From Clarkia xantiana subsp. parviflora (lineage: Eukaryota; Streptophyta; Magnoliopsida; Myrtales; Onagraceae), in assembly GCA_036873135.1 (NCBI GenBank), contig JAPTYO010000002.1, forward strand, positions 19,308,452-19,372,451: a DNA stretch of 64,000 bases. Reading direction: 5' to 3'. Positions 49,569 through 58,377 of this stretch are shown piece after piece. The notes under the pieces were generated by a model that saw only the letters and a list, made by a program, of their open reading frames with translations, was not told the origin of the DNA and ran no database searches. The number at the start of each line of letters is the position of its first letter. Positions within the stretch are counted from its first letter, which is position 1. The translations under genes were made by a program, and so were the position numbers.

Positions 49569-50542
49569 CATAAAAAACTATGATCACCATCGTCTCTAAG
49601 TATAACATAGCCTATACAATGTCCCAAATCATATAATCATCTTACCCGTTCACATTTCGCAATACCAAGTCCCAACCAGGATGGGCTAAGTGATGTCATC
49701 CTACATCGACGCCCGGCATCCATAGCAGCGAAATGCTGTAAATTTAACATTGAACAACATTGGATCCTCCCGTTAAAGTTAGATTACGCTGTACTGCAAC
49801 GAAATCCACTAGTTAATCAAACCTGAGACCACGTGGGTAGGCACCAAATACGCCGGTTATTTTCTGATATTTGTTTGCAGTTCACAATATTCGCTACACT
49901 GTTGATTACCTGCATCAATCAGATAGACATACCAACGCATAATCATCACTTCGTGTACTACTACAAACAAATCCACACTAACGGAAACTTACATCATCAA
50001 TAATCCATACTCCGGGACGAAGCGTCAACATAAAACGACGACTGAGTGATATCACCGCGTTCTGCGTGAGCACCTCTCTGTTAAACACAAACCACTACTC
50101 AAATAACTCATTTCACTTTTCGAATTAAACTTTGACTCCCCAAATTCTCACCTTTCATATTCTTCTTCGCTTACGCCACTCGGAGCTTGGGCAAAAACAT
50201 AATTTAGAACCAGTTGCTCTTCTTTGTTAATCTCAGGACCCCTACAGGCGTCCATATACCTTAAGACTGCTACTTTCCCATTGACGTCCTATTCAGTGTT
50301 TTTTTATAGCCTCGTTACACGATGAACATTATGCACGCCAATATCGGCTGTAATATTGCAACATACCTGGACCCGGTTCTCGTGTTTCAACCACTGTCAT
50401 ACCAAGTCTACAAACATTATAAATCATCAACCTATCAACGGTTACTTCTACATTCAAACTGAAATGAGCAGTTAGACATTATAAAAAAACAGACCTTCTG
50501 ACTTGTACTCGAAGATGTTTGTTCTCTTAAAGGGTTAGCCAT
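48950..50542 (-). CDS. Ulp1-like cysteine protease (C48 family) in the MULE, multi-exon
   Basis: At least nine exons can be traced on the minus strand from MANPLREQTSSSTSQK (ATG at 50542). They include 50291-50153 (RYMDACRGPEINKEEQLVL ... SEEEYER), 50081-49996 (LTQNAVISLSRRFMLTLRPG, VWIIDD), 49911-49826 (NSVANIVNCKQISENNRRIW), about 49733-49650, 49501-49362 (catalytic His in STHWYLL, Asp in YYVDTLPG), about 49270-49160 and 49036-48950 (catalytic Cys in SNCGMYVMHFM). Ulp1 proteases process or remove SUMO-type modifiers. All three catalytic residues are present in the expected order, and the exons traced are open with GT/AG borders; the small 5' exons are less certain. A (TA)n repeat has grown just outside the His/Asp exon. 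Confidence 0.65.
49503..49565. repeat. (TA)n microsatellite
   Basis: About 31 TA units within the intron preceding the His/Asp exon of the Ulp1-like gene. Confidence 0.95.
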
Positions 50543-51130
50543 ATTCCTGAAATTGGAGATCCTGTTGCTTTGAAATGGTTAGTCATATTCCAACGAATAA
50601 TATTCAAATATTTAACTGTGCTAATGACTATTGCGAAGGACTCTTGCAAGAATGTCTCGTTGAGGAATTTCGTCAAACATGTTAGATGCAAGAGCTAAAT
50701 ACAGTCGTAACATCAGTGCAGATGACGAGGGATACAAACACACACACGAGATAAATCCAATACCAATGGACAAACGACTGAATAATCGCATCGCTACTGC
50801 AGGAGTAACCTAAGTACGAAGGAAACCGATTCAATCAATTAAACAATAAGAACCATACCACAAATGCACTACACTAGATACAGATCCGACCGTGTGAGCG
50901 GACTTGGAATATGAAGGGAAGATGATCCTTCACTGGGCATCAATGGAGCTTGAGACGAACTATAAAGTCGCGATTTTATGTGAATGTTGTAAGGTGCGGC
51001 AACTACTACGCTGTTGGGTCACGGTACATCCAAACAAATTTAACGGGACATCCTAACGCTGTTAAACCGGAATTAGTCGAACCAGACCAGGCCGAAAATC
51101 ATTAAACCAGAAATTAAGATTAAAATAAAT

Positions 51131-51138
51131 TATAAATA
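51131..51138 (+). promoter_or_regulatory. TATA-like motif inside the MULE right end, facing CSN5
   Basis: TATAAATA lies 186 bp before the CSN5 ATG and 37 bp inside the element end. A start site 25-32 bp downstream would fall in the TIR (about 51160-51170). The leader from there to the ATG is CT-rich and contains TAAACCCTAGAGAA, typical of plant 5' UTRs. Confidence 0.4.
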
Positions 51139-51316
51139 CGCAGCATGAAGCGGCGGCCATTCCACGGTTTAGTCCAGCCCTCTCCGCTCTTTCCCTAATG
51201 CACCGGCGGCAACGCCCATCTCCTCCTCTCTTTCTTAAGCTCACACGTAAACCCTAGAGAACAGAGAAATCCCGGTGACACTTCCATTCAGTCGCAGTGA
51301 AGGGAGTGAAGGAACA

Positions 51317-53791
51317 ATGGAGGCTCTAGCATCCCAAGCTGAGATTGCTCAGAAGACATGGGAGCTCGAAAACAACATACTCACCAGCGATTCGACGAAG
51401 CTGGACCAGTCGGATTCCATCTTCTACTACGACGAGGCAGCGCAGGCCAAGTTCCAGCAGGAGAAGCCCTGGGCAAATGACCCTCACTACTTCAAGCGCG
51501 TCAAGATCTCCGCCCTTGCGCTCCTCAAGATGGTCGTTCACGCGCGATCGGGGGGCACCATCGAAGTCATGGGCTTGATGCAGGGGAAGACGGATGGCGA
51601 TGCCATCATCGTCATGGATGCTTTTGCTTTGCCTGTTGAAGGCACAGAGACTAGGGTTAATGCCCAGGCGGACGCCTATGAGTATATGGTCGACTACTCT
51701 CAGACTAATAAGCAGGTTCTCCTCCTTGCCCTAGTTGTATCAGGTTCCTAACTCGAATAGCGCGTAGTAAGTTATGCCTTTGCGTGATTGCTTGCTCTGA
51801 TTTTAAGTCCAGTTCATGGAATTGTCTTGGATAAGTGATTGCAGTCTGGCAACTCGCATAATACAGTGTCAAATTTGATAGCTTGTCATCTTGAAAAGAA
51901 GATTTTATTTTATTGTTTACTGTACACTCAAGAAGGTTTGAATTTTGATGCTCAGCCAGCTTGTGTATTTTCAACAGTTGATTATACTGACAGTTTCATC
52001 TTGCACTTGAATCACATTATTGTAGATCCATTAGTTCTTTTTGCTACTGTTGAGCTAAAGAAGATTACGGCATATGAACCCGTTTTCTTTCCTCGTCATA
52101 TATATGTTTAGCCCCCTTCGACTTCCAAAATCTGATTATGCTGACATTTAGCTTGCACTTATGTTCTAAAGTTACAAAGATAATTTTCTGTTTTCTTCTG
52201 TAACCTTTTCTCTCTCTTTAATATGTTCTCTGAGACAAACTTTATTCTGCAGGCAGGGAGGCTGGAGAATGTGGTGGGTTGGTATCACTCCCACCCGGGA
52301 TATGGATGTTGGCTCTCCGGTATTGATGTTTCCACTCAAATGCTCAATCAACAGTTTCAGGAACCCTTTTTGGCAGTTGTGATCGACCCAACTAGAACTG
52401 TATCTGCTGGGAAAGTTGAGATTGGGGCATTCAGGACATATCCCGAAGGATACAAGCCACCAGATGAACCTGTCTCCGAATACCAAACTATTCCCCTAAA
52501 TAAGATTGAAGACTTCGGAGTGCACTGCAAACAGGTAAGAAAGTTTTTATTATTTCTTGACTTGTGAGGTACAAGTCGAAAAAACCTTGCTGACACCTGC
52601 AATGACTTTTATCTGCTTGTGCAGTATTATTCCTTGGACATCACCTACTTTAAGTCGTCTCTTGACTGCCATCTCCTGGATCTGTTATGGAACAAGTATT
52701 GGGTCAATACTCTTTCATCTTCACCTTTGCTGGGGAATGGAGACTATGTTGCAGGGCAAATTTCTGATTTAGGTCTTTTCCCTTATTGTTATCTTGTTCT
52801 GCTGCAAAAACAAGATAGTTTTGTGAGCTCATCAACTTAATGAAATTCATCAATTCTCTTTGCAGCTGAAAAGCTGGAACAAGCAGAGAATCAATTGGCT
52901 CATGCTCGGTTTGGACCTTTAATGGCACCTCCTCAAAGAAAGAAAGAGGTGAGGGTTCTTAATTTTTCTCGTTCAAGTTACCAACAACATGCTGTCTAGT
53001 TAAAGCAGCTGCGTAATCGCATCATGATATTATCTGTTGGATCATCTATTGGCAAGCTTCCTTTTATATTTCTGAAAGCATTTGCACTTTTTACAACTGA
53101 ATAAAATAGTTCTGGTCGATAAATTTTCTTTACAACCCAGCTGGAGTTAAGTAAAACGATGAAGAGCTACTGATGGTATCATTTTAATTTCTCTGATCTT
53201 GCTCATATGAATTGATTCAGGCATATTAACTTTTATATGGCAATCTGATAGTAATTATCAATTGCCTACTCAGAAAACGGGTTCGGGGTTAGTAACCATT
53301 TATTGGTTGAGTTATTTAATGTATTTTAGTGTGTCTAAGGTTGATTTAGCTCTCTTTACCCCCTGCCAGTTTATTCGACTCTACACAAATTTTTCTAAAC
53401 ATTTTTTAAACAATTGCAGGATGATTCTCAACTGGCCAAAATTACCCGTGACAGCGCAAAAATTACTGTGGAACAAGTCCATGGACTAATGTCTCAGGTG
53501 ATTCTCATCAATCAGTATTAGTAACATGAATGGAAATTAAATTAGCAGCATATCGTTTTATTTACTTAGTTAGCAAAGTTACTAATTTTATCCTATTTTG
53601 CTTTATCAGGTTATCAAGGACATGGAAATTAAATTAGCAGCATATCGTTTTATTTACTTAGTTAGCAAAGTTACTAATTTTATCCTATTTTGCTTTATCA
53701 GGTTATCAAGGACACCCTTTTCAACTCCGTCCGTCACAAGTGCAGCTGCAGTTCGGACCAGTCCAGCCCAGAACCTATGGTTGAAACCTGA
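51317..53791 (+). CDS. CSN5: COP9 signalosome subunit 5 (JAMM deneddylase)
   Basis: CDS join(51317..51715,52253..52534,52625..52772,52866..52948,53420..53497,53702..53791), 359 aa, close to the roughly 357 aa of plant CSN5. It is the catalytic subunit of the COP9 signalosome and removes NEDD8/RUB from cullins, so it controls the SCF ligases that use F-box proteins. The JAMM metal site is complete: Glu83 (IEVMGLMQG), His145 and His147 ([16 protein letters not shown]), Asp158. The C-terminal helices run through [17 protein letters not shown] and [20 protein letters not shown] to a short tail ending PEPMVET. All exon phases agree. Two possible acceptors for the last exon arise from a 92-bp duplication; only the distal one (53702) gives the family C-terminus. 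Confidence 0.95.
53530..53713 (+). repeat. 92-bp tandem duplication over the last intron/exon border of CSN5
   Basis: Units 53530-53621 and 53622-53713 appear identical. Each contains the intron end TTTTGCTTTATCAG and the first 12 exon bases GTTATCAAGGAC. Using the first acceptor (53610) would shift frame by 92 bases and give a different tail running to 53816. Confidence 0.93.
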
Positions 53792-53997
53792 GCAATTACA
53801 TACCCACAATGCATAGTTCTACAATGCCGGTAGTTAATCTTTTTTGTTACAACGCTAAACAATTTTATGTTTGTGGGGTATTGATCGATGTTGGATTTTG
53901 AACATATGATTGCAGTAAACGAGGTTAGGTTTATTGTACGTATTACATAAAGAAAGCATTAGATTGTTATATTGTCTTAAGAGTTGAATTGGAAGCT

Positions 53998-55335
53998 TTA
54001 AGCATCGGGCTCTTGCAAGGAAATGACAGTCTCGAAAGCTCCCACCAAAGCGGAGACTCTGTTCTTCCTTTTCTCGAGCAGCTTTCCAGCTGCCTCCTTG
54101 ATCACATCATTGGACACAGGTGAGTCTTTCTTCCCCGATGAGCTATTTGGTGCCCTGGTTTGCAGTTTCTGGGGACTCTTGCTAAACGTTAGAGCCTCGA
54201 ACTTGATGGAGTCTCCGGTTCCTTCGTTCAAATTCTTCTTTGATTCCTTCATTGTAGTATCTGGGCTCAATATCTGTTTCTCTTCCGCCTCTACAACAGT
54301 CTCAATCTTCTCCAATGGCGGCTCTTCGGTGGGGCTCTTAATAATCGTGCCTCCTTCATCCGGCATATCCTGATGATCAGGCTCATCTTCATGATCATGA
54401 TTCTCGTAATGATTATCTTCGAGATCGTGATTCTCGTTCGATTTCTCAAAAACTGTATCTTGATGATTTTCTTCCATGGCTTCGATTGCTTCGGTTTCCT
54501 TTGATGGTTCTTCTTCATCAGTTAGAGTAGCCCTAAGGGTGGATTCATGGTCTTCTTCCTCCTCCTCAGCCTCCGGTTCAACCTTCTCCTCGTGCTCCTC
54601 CTGATTATGAATGTAGCCTTCTTCCTCGATTAATGCATCATGCTCGAGGGGCTCATCCTCGACCTCGAACTTGCTATGATCATCTATTATAGGTTGTGGT
54701 GGTGGTGGTGGTGTCAGTGTTTCTTCATCGACGATAACTTGCGATTTTTCCGGTTCTGCCTCGATGACATCACTAATATGGTGAGTCCGTTCGGGTTTTG
54801 GGGATGGAGAGGGAGACGGAGACGGAGTGGAACTCCTCTTTACAGTCTTCCCAGCAGTCGACCCTGACCTGGATCCTGACCCAGGCCCTGCCCTGGTTGG
54901 TGCCGTGGGCTTAGGCGATGTCCTTGACTTCCCCACCTCCGCCCTTGAGGGGGTGGGTTTGGAGGGTGAGGAAAGCGATGGAGATTTAACTGTGACAGAT
55001 CGCTCACGTGGCCCTGCGGAGAGGACTCTTTGCGTCTGAGCAGCTGATGGGGCCCGATCAATCGATTGTCTCCTACTGGGTGTTGGAGTCGGTTTAGTGG
55101 GTCCGACGCCGGGCTCTTTCTTCCCAGGCTTGGATGGGTCGGTCCGCGAGGCGCTTTGAGTGGATTTCAGGGAGCCCGGACTGCGTTGCGGGGCTGCCGA
55201 GCTAGTGCTCTTGCCGCCACTGCCACTACTAATGCTCCGACCGATGGTACCAGTTGTTCTTTTTCCCTGACCGGCATCAGTCCCGGTCTTCTGTTTCACC
55301 GCTTTAGCGCTGTCTGGCCTCGCCCTTGTCGCCAT
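53998..55335 (-). CDS. Plant calmodulin-binding protein (C-terminal CaM-binding domain), 445 aa
   Basis: A single uninterrupted frame. Residues 1-185 are basic and Ser/Pro/Thr-rich with microtubule-protein-like low complexity (GSGGKSTSSAAPQRSPGSLK; PSPSPSPSPKP). Residues about 185-380 are strongly acidic. The last 40 residues (VIKEAAGKLLEKRKNRVSAL, VGAFETVISLQEPDA) match the signature of the plant CaM-binding domain (PF07839 type), a basic amphipathic helix followed by VGAFETVISLQ. The role is presumably Ca2+/calmodulin-regulated binding; partners are unknown. The gene converges with CSN5, with stops 207 bp apart. Upstream, a leader intron (donor AACAAG|GTAAAT near 55505) and a TATA-like CCATATATAG near 55545 are plausible. 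Confidence 0.85.
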   Translation of the reverse strand: MATRARPDSAKAVKQKTGTDAGQGKRTTGTIGRSISSGSGGKSTSSAAPQRSPGSLKSTQSASRTDPSKPGKKEPGVGPTKPTPTPSRRQSIDRAPSAAQTQRVLSAGPRERSVTVKSPSLSSPSKPTPSRAEVGKSRTSPKPTAPTRAGPGSGSRSGSTAGKTVKRSSTPSPSPSPSPKPERTHHISDVIEAEPEKSQVIVDEETLTPPPPPQPIIDDHSKFEVEDEPLEHDALIEEEGYIHNQEEHEEKVEPEAEEEEEDHESTLRATLTDEEEPSKETEAIEAMEENHQDTVFEKSNENHDLEDNHYENHDHEDEPDHQDMPDEGGTIIKSPTEEPPLEKIETVVEAEEKQILSPDTTMKESKKNLNEGTGDSIKFEALTFSKSPQKLQTRAPNSSSGKKDSPVSNDVIKEAAGKLLEKRKNRVSALVGAFETVISLQEPDA

Positions 55336-55907
55336 TCTTGCACGGTTACAATATTTTTCGAAACAAACCTAATCCCACATCAATCAATCAAGAACATATA
55401 GATAACTTGGTGTTACTGTCTTTCTACAAAAGATTATATCGTATGCAAATGCAAGCTTAGATAATAGATATGATAGTACATTATCTAGTCTGATAGATTT
55501 ACCTTGTTTGGTGCTTTCTGCAATTGGTGTTCTTATCGTGCTATATATGGGATAGAAAGACAAACCTTTTTATGATGATGATCAATACAATTTCATTGGA
55601 GAAAGAAATTACTAGATGATGGAAACACAGGAGGGGATATGAATAAGTATATGGAGGAGGAAGAAGATGATGGGGATATGGTTTTGTTTTTGGATTAGAG
55701 AGATGATGGTTTTAGTTGATTAGAGGAGCTTGAATCTCGCTTAACTCCCAATGTAGATGGTTATGTGGTTTAATTAATGTACACACAGTTTAATCATCAT
55801 TAACAATGTTAAACCCAAAAATAAAACGAACAGAAGAATATTCCGCGTTGACCTTTTCAACGTACAGGTACAGCTAAATTTGGTATTATAGGAGTCAACG
55901 GTTGTCA
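55336..55907 (-). promoter_or_regulatory. 5' UTR, leader intron and promoter of the CaM-binding gene
   Basis: A TATA-like CCATATATAG lies at about 55541-55550, a leader donor near 55505 and an acceptor TTTTGTAG near 55430. No other gene is visible in this stretch. Confidence 0.4.
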
Positions 55908-55915
55908 ATTACATT

Positions 55916-56358
55916 TAGGGGTGGCAACGGGTCACGGGTAATCTGTGACCCGCGGGACCCCGCCCCAATTTTGACCTGTTGACCCGCGATCTGTGACTCG
56001 TGGGCCGGTTACGGTTTTGGGGTTGCCCGCCCCGTATGTGGATAATTTATATATATATATATATATATATAACTATATAGGTAATATAATACATAGTTAA
56101 AATAATTAGGATTTGTGACTTATATTTGGATTTGAAGTTAAATTTATTATTTGTGATTTAAATTTTAAATTGAATTTGTATATGGTAAATATAGAATTTA
56201 GTGTTTAAAATTGCTAATAATATATTATGTACCACTAATAGGTGACCCGCGGGTCGACCCGCCCCGCCCCGCGAACTGTGTGGGGCGGGTACAGGTCGAC
56301 CATCTCGACCCGCAGGGCGGGTACGGGGCAAGCGATACCCGCCCCGTTGACAACCCTA
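55916..56358. mobile_element. hAT-type MITE, 443 bp
   Basis: Ends TAGGGGTGGCAACGGG and CCCCGTTGACAACCCTA. Flanks ATTACATT (55908-55915) and ACTACATT (56359-56366) differ at one base. The subterminal GC-rich DNA repeats GACCCGC and GGGCGGGTAC words around an AT-rich core. No coding. Confidence 0.85.
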
Positions 56359-56367
56359 ACTACATTA

Positions 56368-56902
56368 GGGTTAATAACTAAAAAACTGTCCAATGTTTAC
56401 CCTATGTTAAAATTAGATGTCTGAAGTTTGAAATGTTAAAATAGACTGTCTCAAGTTTCATTTTTGTTGAAATTTGGTGTTTCTGCGCGTCTTTTCATCT
56501 CCATTCAATCATTTTCATCAACCCACCCACCTACTCATAATCTATCACTGTTTACTTTTTACAAAATCGTCAAATTTCACCAAAAAATTGAAGAACATTA
56601 AAAAAAGAGTTTCTAGAAGAGTGGCGTGGAGCCATTTTCCAAGGACAACAGAGCAAGATTTACTTGTGCGGATGTGGCCAACTTCTTAGGTGACGGTCCC
56701 GGCAAGATGACGAGAATGAAGTGTGTATGGGAGCTCGAATTTAACAGACGGTTTTGTCGGAATTGACTTCTCTAAAGTAATCACACCGAGACACCACATT
56801 TTAACAAATTTGAAACCTTTGACACTACAGTTTAACATTTGAAACTTCAGACACCTAATTTTAACATATGTAAACCTTGGACAGTTTTTTAGTTATTAAT
56901 CC
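56368..56902. mobile_element. MULE-like element, 535 bp ('aactgtcc' family)
   Basis: Starts GGGTTAATAACTAAAAAACT and ends AGTTATTAATCC. The 9-bp flanks ACTACATTA (56359-56367) and ATTACATTA (56903-56911) differ at one base. The left flank is the hAT MITE's right target duplication plus A, so this element landed next to or before the MITE at the same site. Close relative of the 8964 element. Confidence 0.85.
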
Positions 56903-57242
56903 ATTACATTATATTCTTTTCTTCTTCTTCTTTTTGCCAGCAACGGTTGTTAATGAAATTCTTATTTTTTAGATATTTTTTTTTACTAAAAAGTTAAAAA
57001 AAAAAATATATATTTACTTTCACATAAAAAAATCTATTTGTAAATCATAGTAGCATAGAAAAATTATTATTATGATATCAATAATAAATAATATTATAAT
57101 AAATTAAAAAATAAATATATCTTTGTAGAAATTAAAATTATAAAATATTATTTAATTATGAAGAAACCGATGTAACACCCTCATTAATTATGATGCATTT
57201 TAAAATTTAAATCCACCATCATATATCATTATTTAAGCAGAA
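56903..57242. other. AT-rich spacer
   Basis: No gene or element seen. Confidence 0.5.
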
Positions 57243-57451
57243 GGGTTAAGAACACAATAGGGGCCTGAATGTTTGCCCATGTTGCCCGGAGAGGTCTGAA
57301 TTGAAAAATGTTGCTATTAAGGGTCTGAATTATCATGTTTGTTGTTTTTCGGTTTTCCGTCCAATTTTCTGTTAAATGTAACGGAACCACGTGAAATGAC
57401 AGAATTACCCTTTTGCAATTATTATACAATTTATCAGTTTAATTAATGAAA
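57243..57451. mobile_element. MULE-like element, left part, split by the gypsy insertion
   Basis: GGGTTAAGAACACAATAGGG and 'aggtctgaatt', 'aagggtctgaatt', 'gtaacgga' match the left arm type of the 21104 family. It stops where the LTR begins; its right half would lie beyond the retrotransposon, outside the window. Confidence 0.6.
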
Positions 57452-58171
57452 TGTGATGGATATACGCCCAATTTGAACCCGTTGACTTCCGAATCGTTTT
57501 ATTCTTATCACCCCGTTAATGATTATAAATTGAAACTTTGACCCGAACACCTCGCCGAAACACCAACGGTCCAGACGAGGCGAAAATACTTGTCCGGACC
57601 ACGCGTCGAATTCACCTAGGTGAGGTCGGGTGGCCACACCCGATCTCCCTTAGGGAGGGGTTGGGTGGCCACACCCAACCCCTACCCTTAGGGGTCGGAT
57701 TTTCTCTCCGCCCCCAAGGGCCCGGCACCATTTCGCGACTCCTGCACTTAGATTATTTCCGCCAACCTCTCCATGCTTTAAGATTTTAATTATGTGATCA
57801 AGGACTAATTAATTGTGTTTAAAGGTTAACGATGTCATTAAGTCACCTTAATGACACCGTTGCCTATAAATACAACCCTTCCACCATTCATTTGATGATC
57901 TTGATTACTGGCACATTTTTAGCTCTGACTTCTCTCTACATTTTATCTCTCTAGAAGTATCCTGACTTAAGCATCGGAGATGGTTCATCAAGCACCACCC
58001 CCCTTCCGTGCTTGATACTGCCCCTCTTGCAGGGTCGCGTGGAGAAGAAGGAAAGGAGTAGAAGGACTTGCATCAGAACGACTAGCCCCGAGAGTACTGA
58101 ATCCGTCAGTTCACCAGTGAGGAATAAGCTTTAGATCGACGACCCGTTGACCGAGGGCTTAGAACCTAACA
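57452..58171 (+). mobile_element. 5' LTR of a Tat-lineage Ty3/gypsy retrotransposon
   Basis: About 720 bp, from TGTGATGGATATACGCC to AGAACCTAACA, directly before the primer site. It contains TATAAATA (57865-57872) as the LTR promoter. The exact left boundary is inferred, because the 3' LTR is not in the window. Confidence 0.7.
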
Positions 58172-58172
58172 C

Positions 58173-58189
58173 TTGGCGCCGTCCGTGGG
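58173..58189 (+). other. tRNA primer-binding site
   Basis: TTGGCGCCGTCCGTGGG, the form usual in plant Tat/Ogre-type gypsy elements, 2 bp after the LTR. Confidence 0.7.
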
Positions 58190-58222
58190 TTTCGAATAGA
58201 AAGCCTAATTATCACCAGCCAG

Positions 58223-58357
58223 ATGGCAAGCGTATATGTCATTCATGGAGGTTATGGAGCAGGAGGAGAGTCAGCGAATGCCAGAGAGGCGTATATGGCA
58301 CAGTTAGAAGACCATAAACCAAAAGAAGAGCAAGTAGAAGAAAGAAAGAAGATATAA
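58223..58357 (+). pseudogene. Gag remnant, 44 aa
   Basis: MASVYVIHGGYGAGG ... EERKKI and stop. It is in a different frame from pol and stands where a gag of several hundred residues would be expected. The N-terminus is gag-like by position only. The deletion joins this stub to the start of the protease region. Confidence 0.5.
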
Positions 58358-58377
58358 TACAATTTTCAAAAAGGGAC

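Larger units (their letters stand above)
41091..51175 (-). mobile_element. Composite Mutator-like element (MULE), 10,085 bp
   Basis: The left end GGACTAAACTATGGAACGG (41091) and the right end in reverse complement GGACTAAACCGTGGAATGG (51175) form TIRs matching at about 31 of the first 36 bp; most differences are transitions. Exact 9-bp target duplications AGCCCTCTC lie at 41082-41090 and 51176-51184. The cargo on the minus strand is a B3-domain gene, a FAR1/MULE-type transposase remnant and an Ulp1-like protease gene; on the plus strand, an F-box-family-like fragment and a GRF-zinc-finger gene. Ulp1-carrying MULEs are known in plants (Kaonashi, CUMULE); this combination is not familiar to me. 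Confidence 0.88.

Noticed and set aside
49354..49608. Ile/Tyr-rich peptide frames across the TA repeat
   Set aside because: Translation of a (TA)n microsatellite in an intron; only the part after it (Ulp1 His/Asp exon) is coding.
41091..51175. Reading 41-51 kb as an ordinary host gene cluster
   Set aside because: The paired TIRs and the exact AGCCCTCTC duplications at both ends make a single transposed unit the better explanation.
53598..53816. Separate 72-aa gene after CSN5
   Set aside because: It is the frame opened by the duplicated acceptor region of CSN5, not an independent gene.
54023..55401. Plus-strand frames of 70-116 aa opposite the CaM-binding gene
   Set aside because: Shadows of the 445-aa minus-strand gene.
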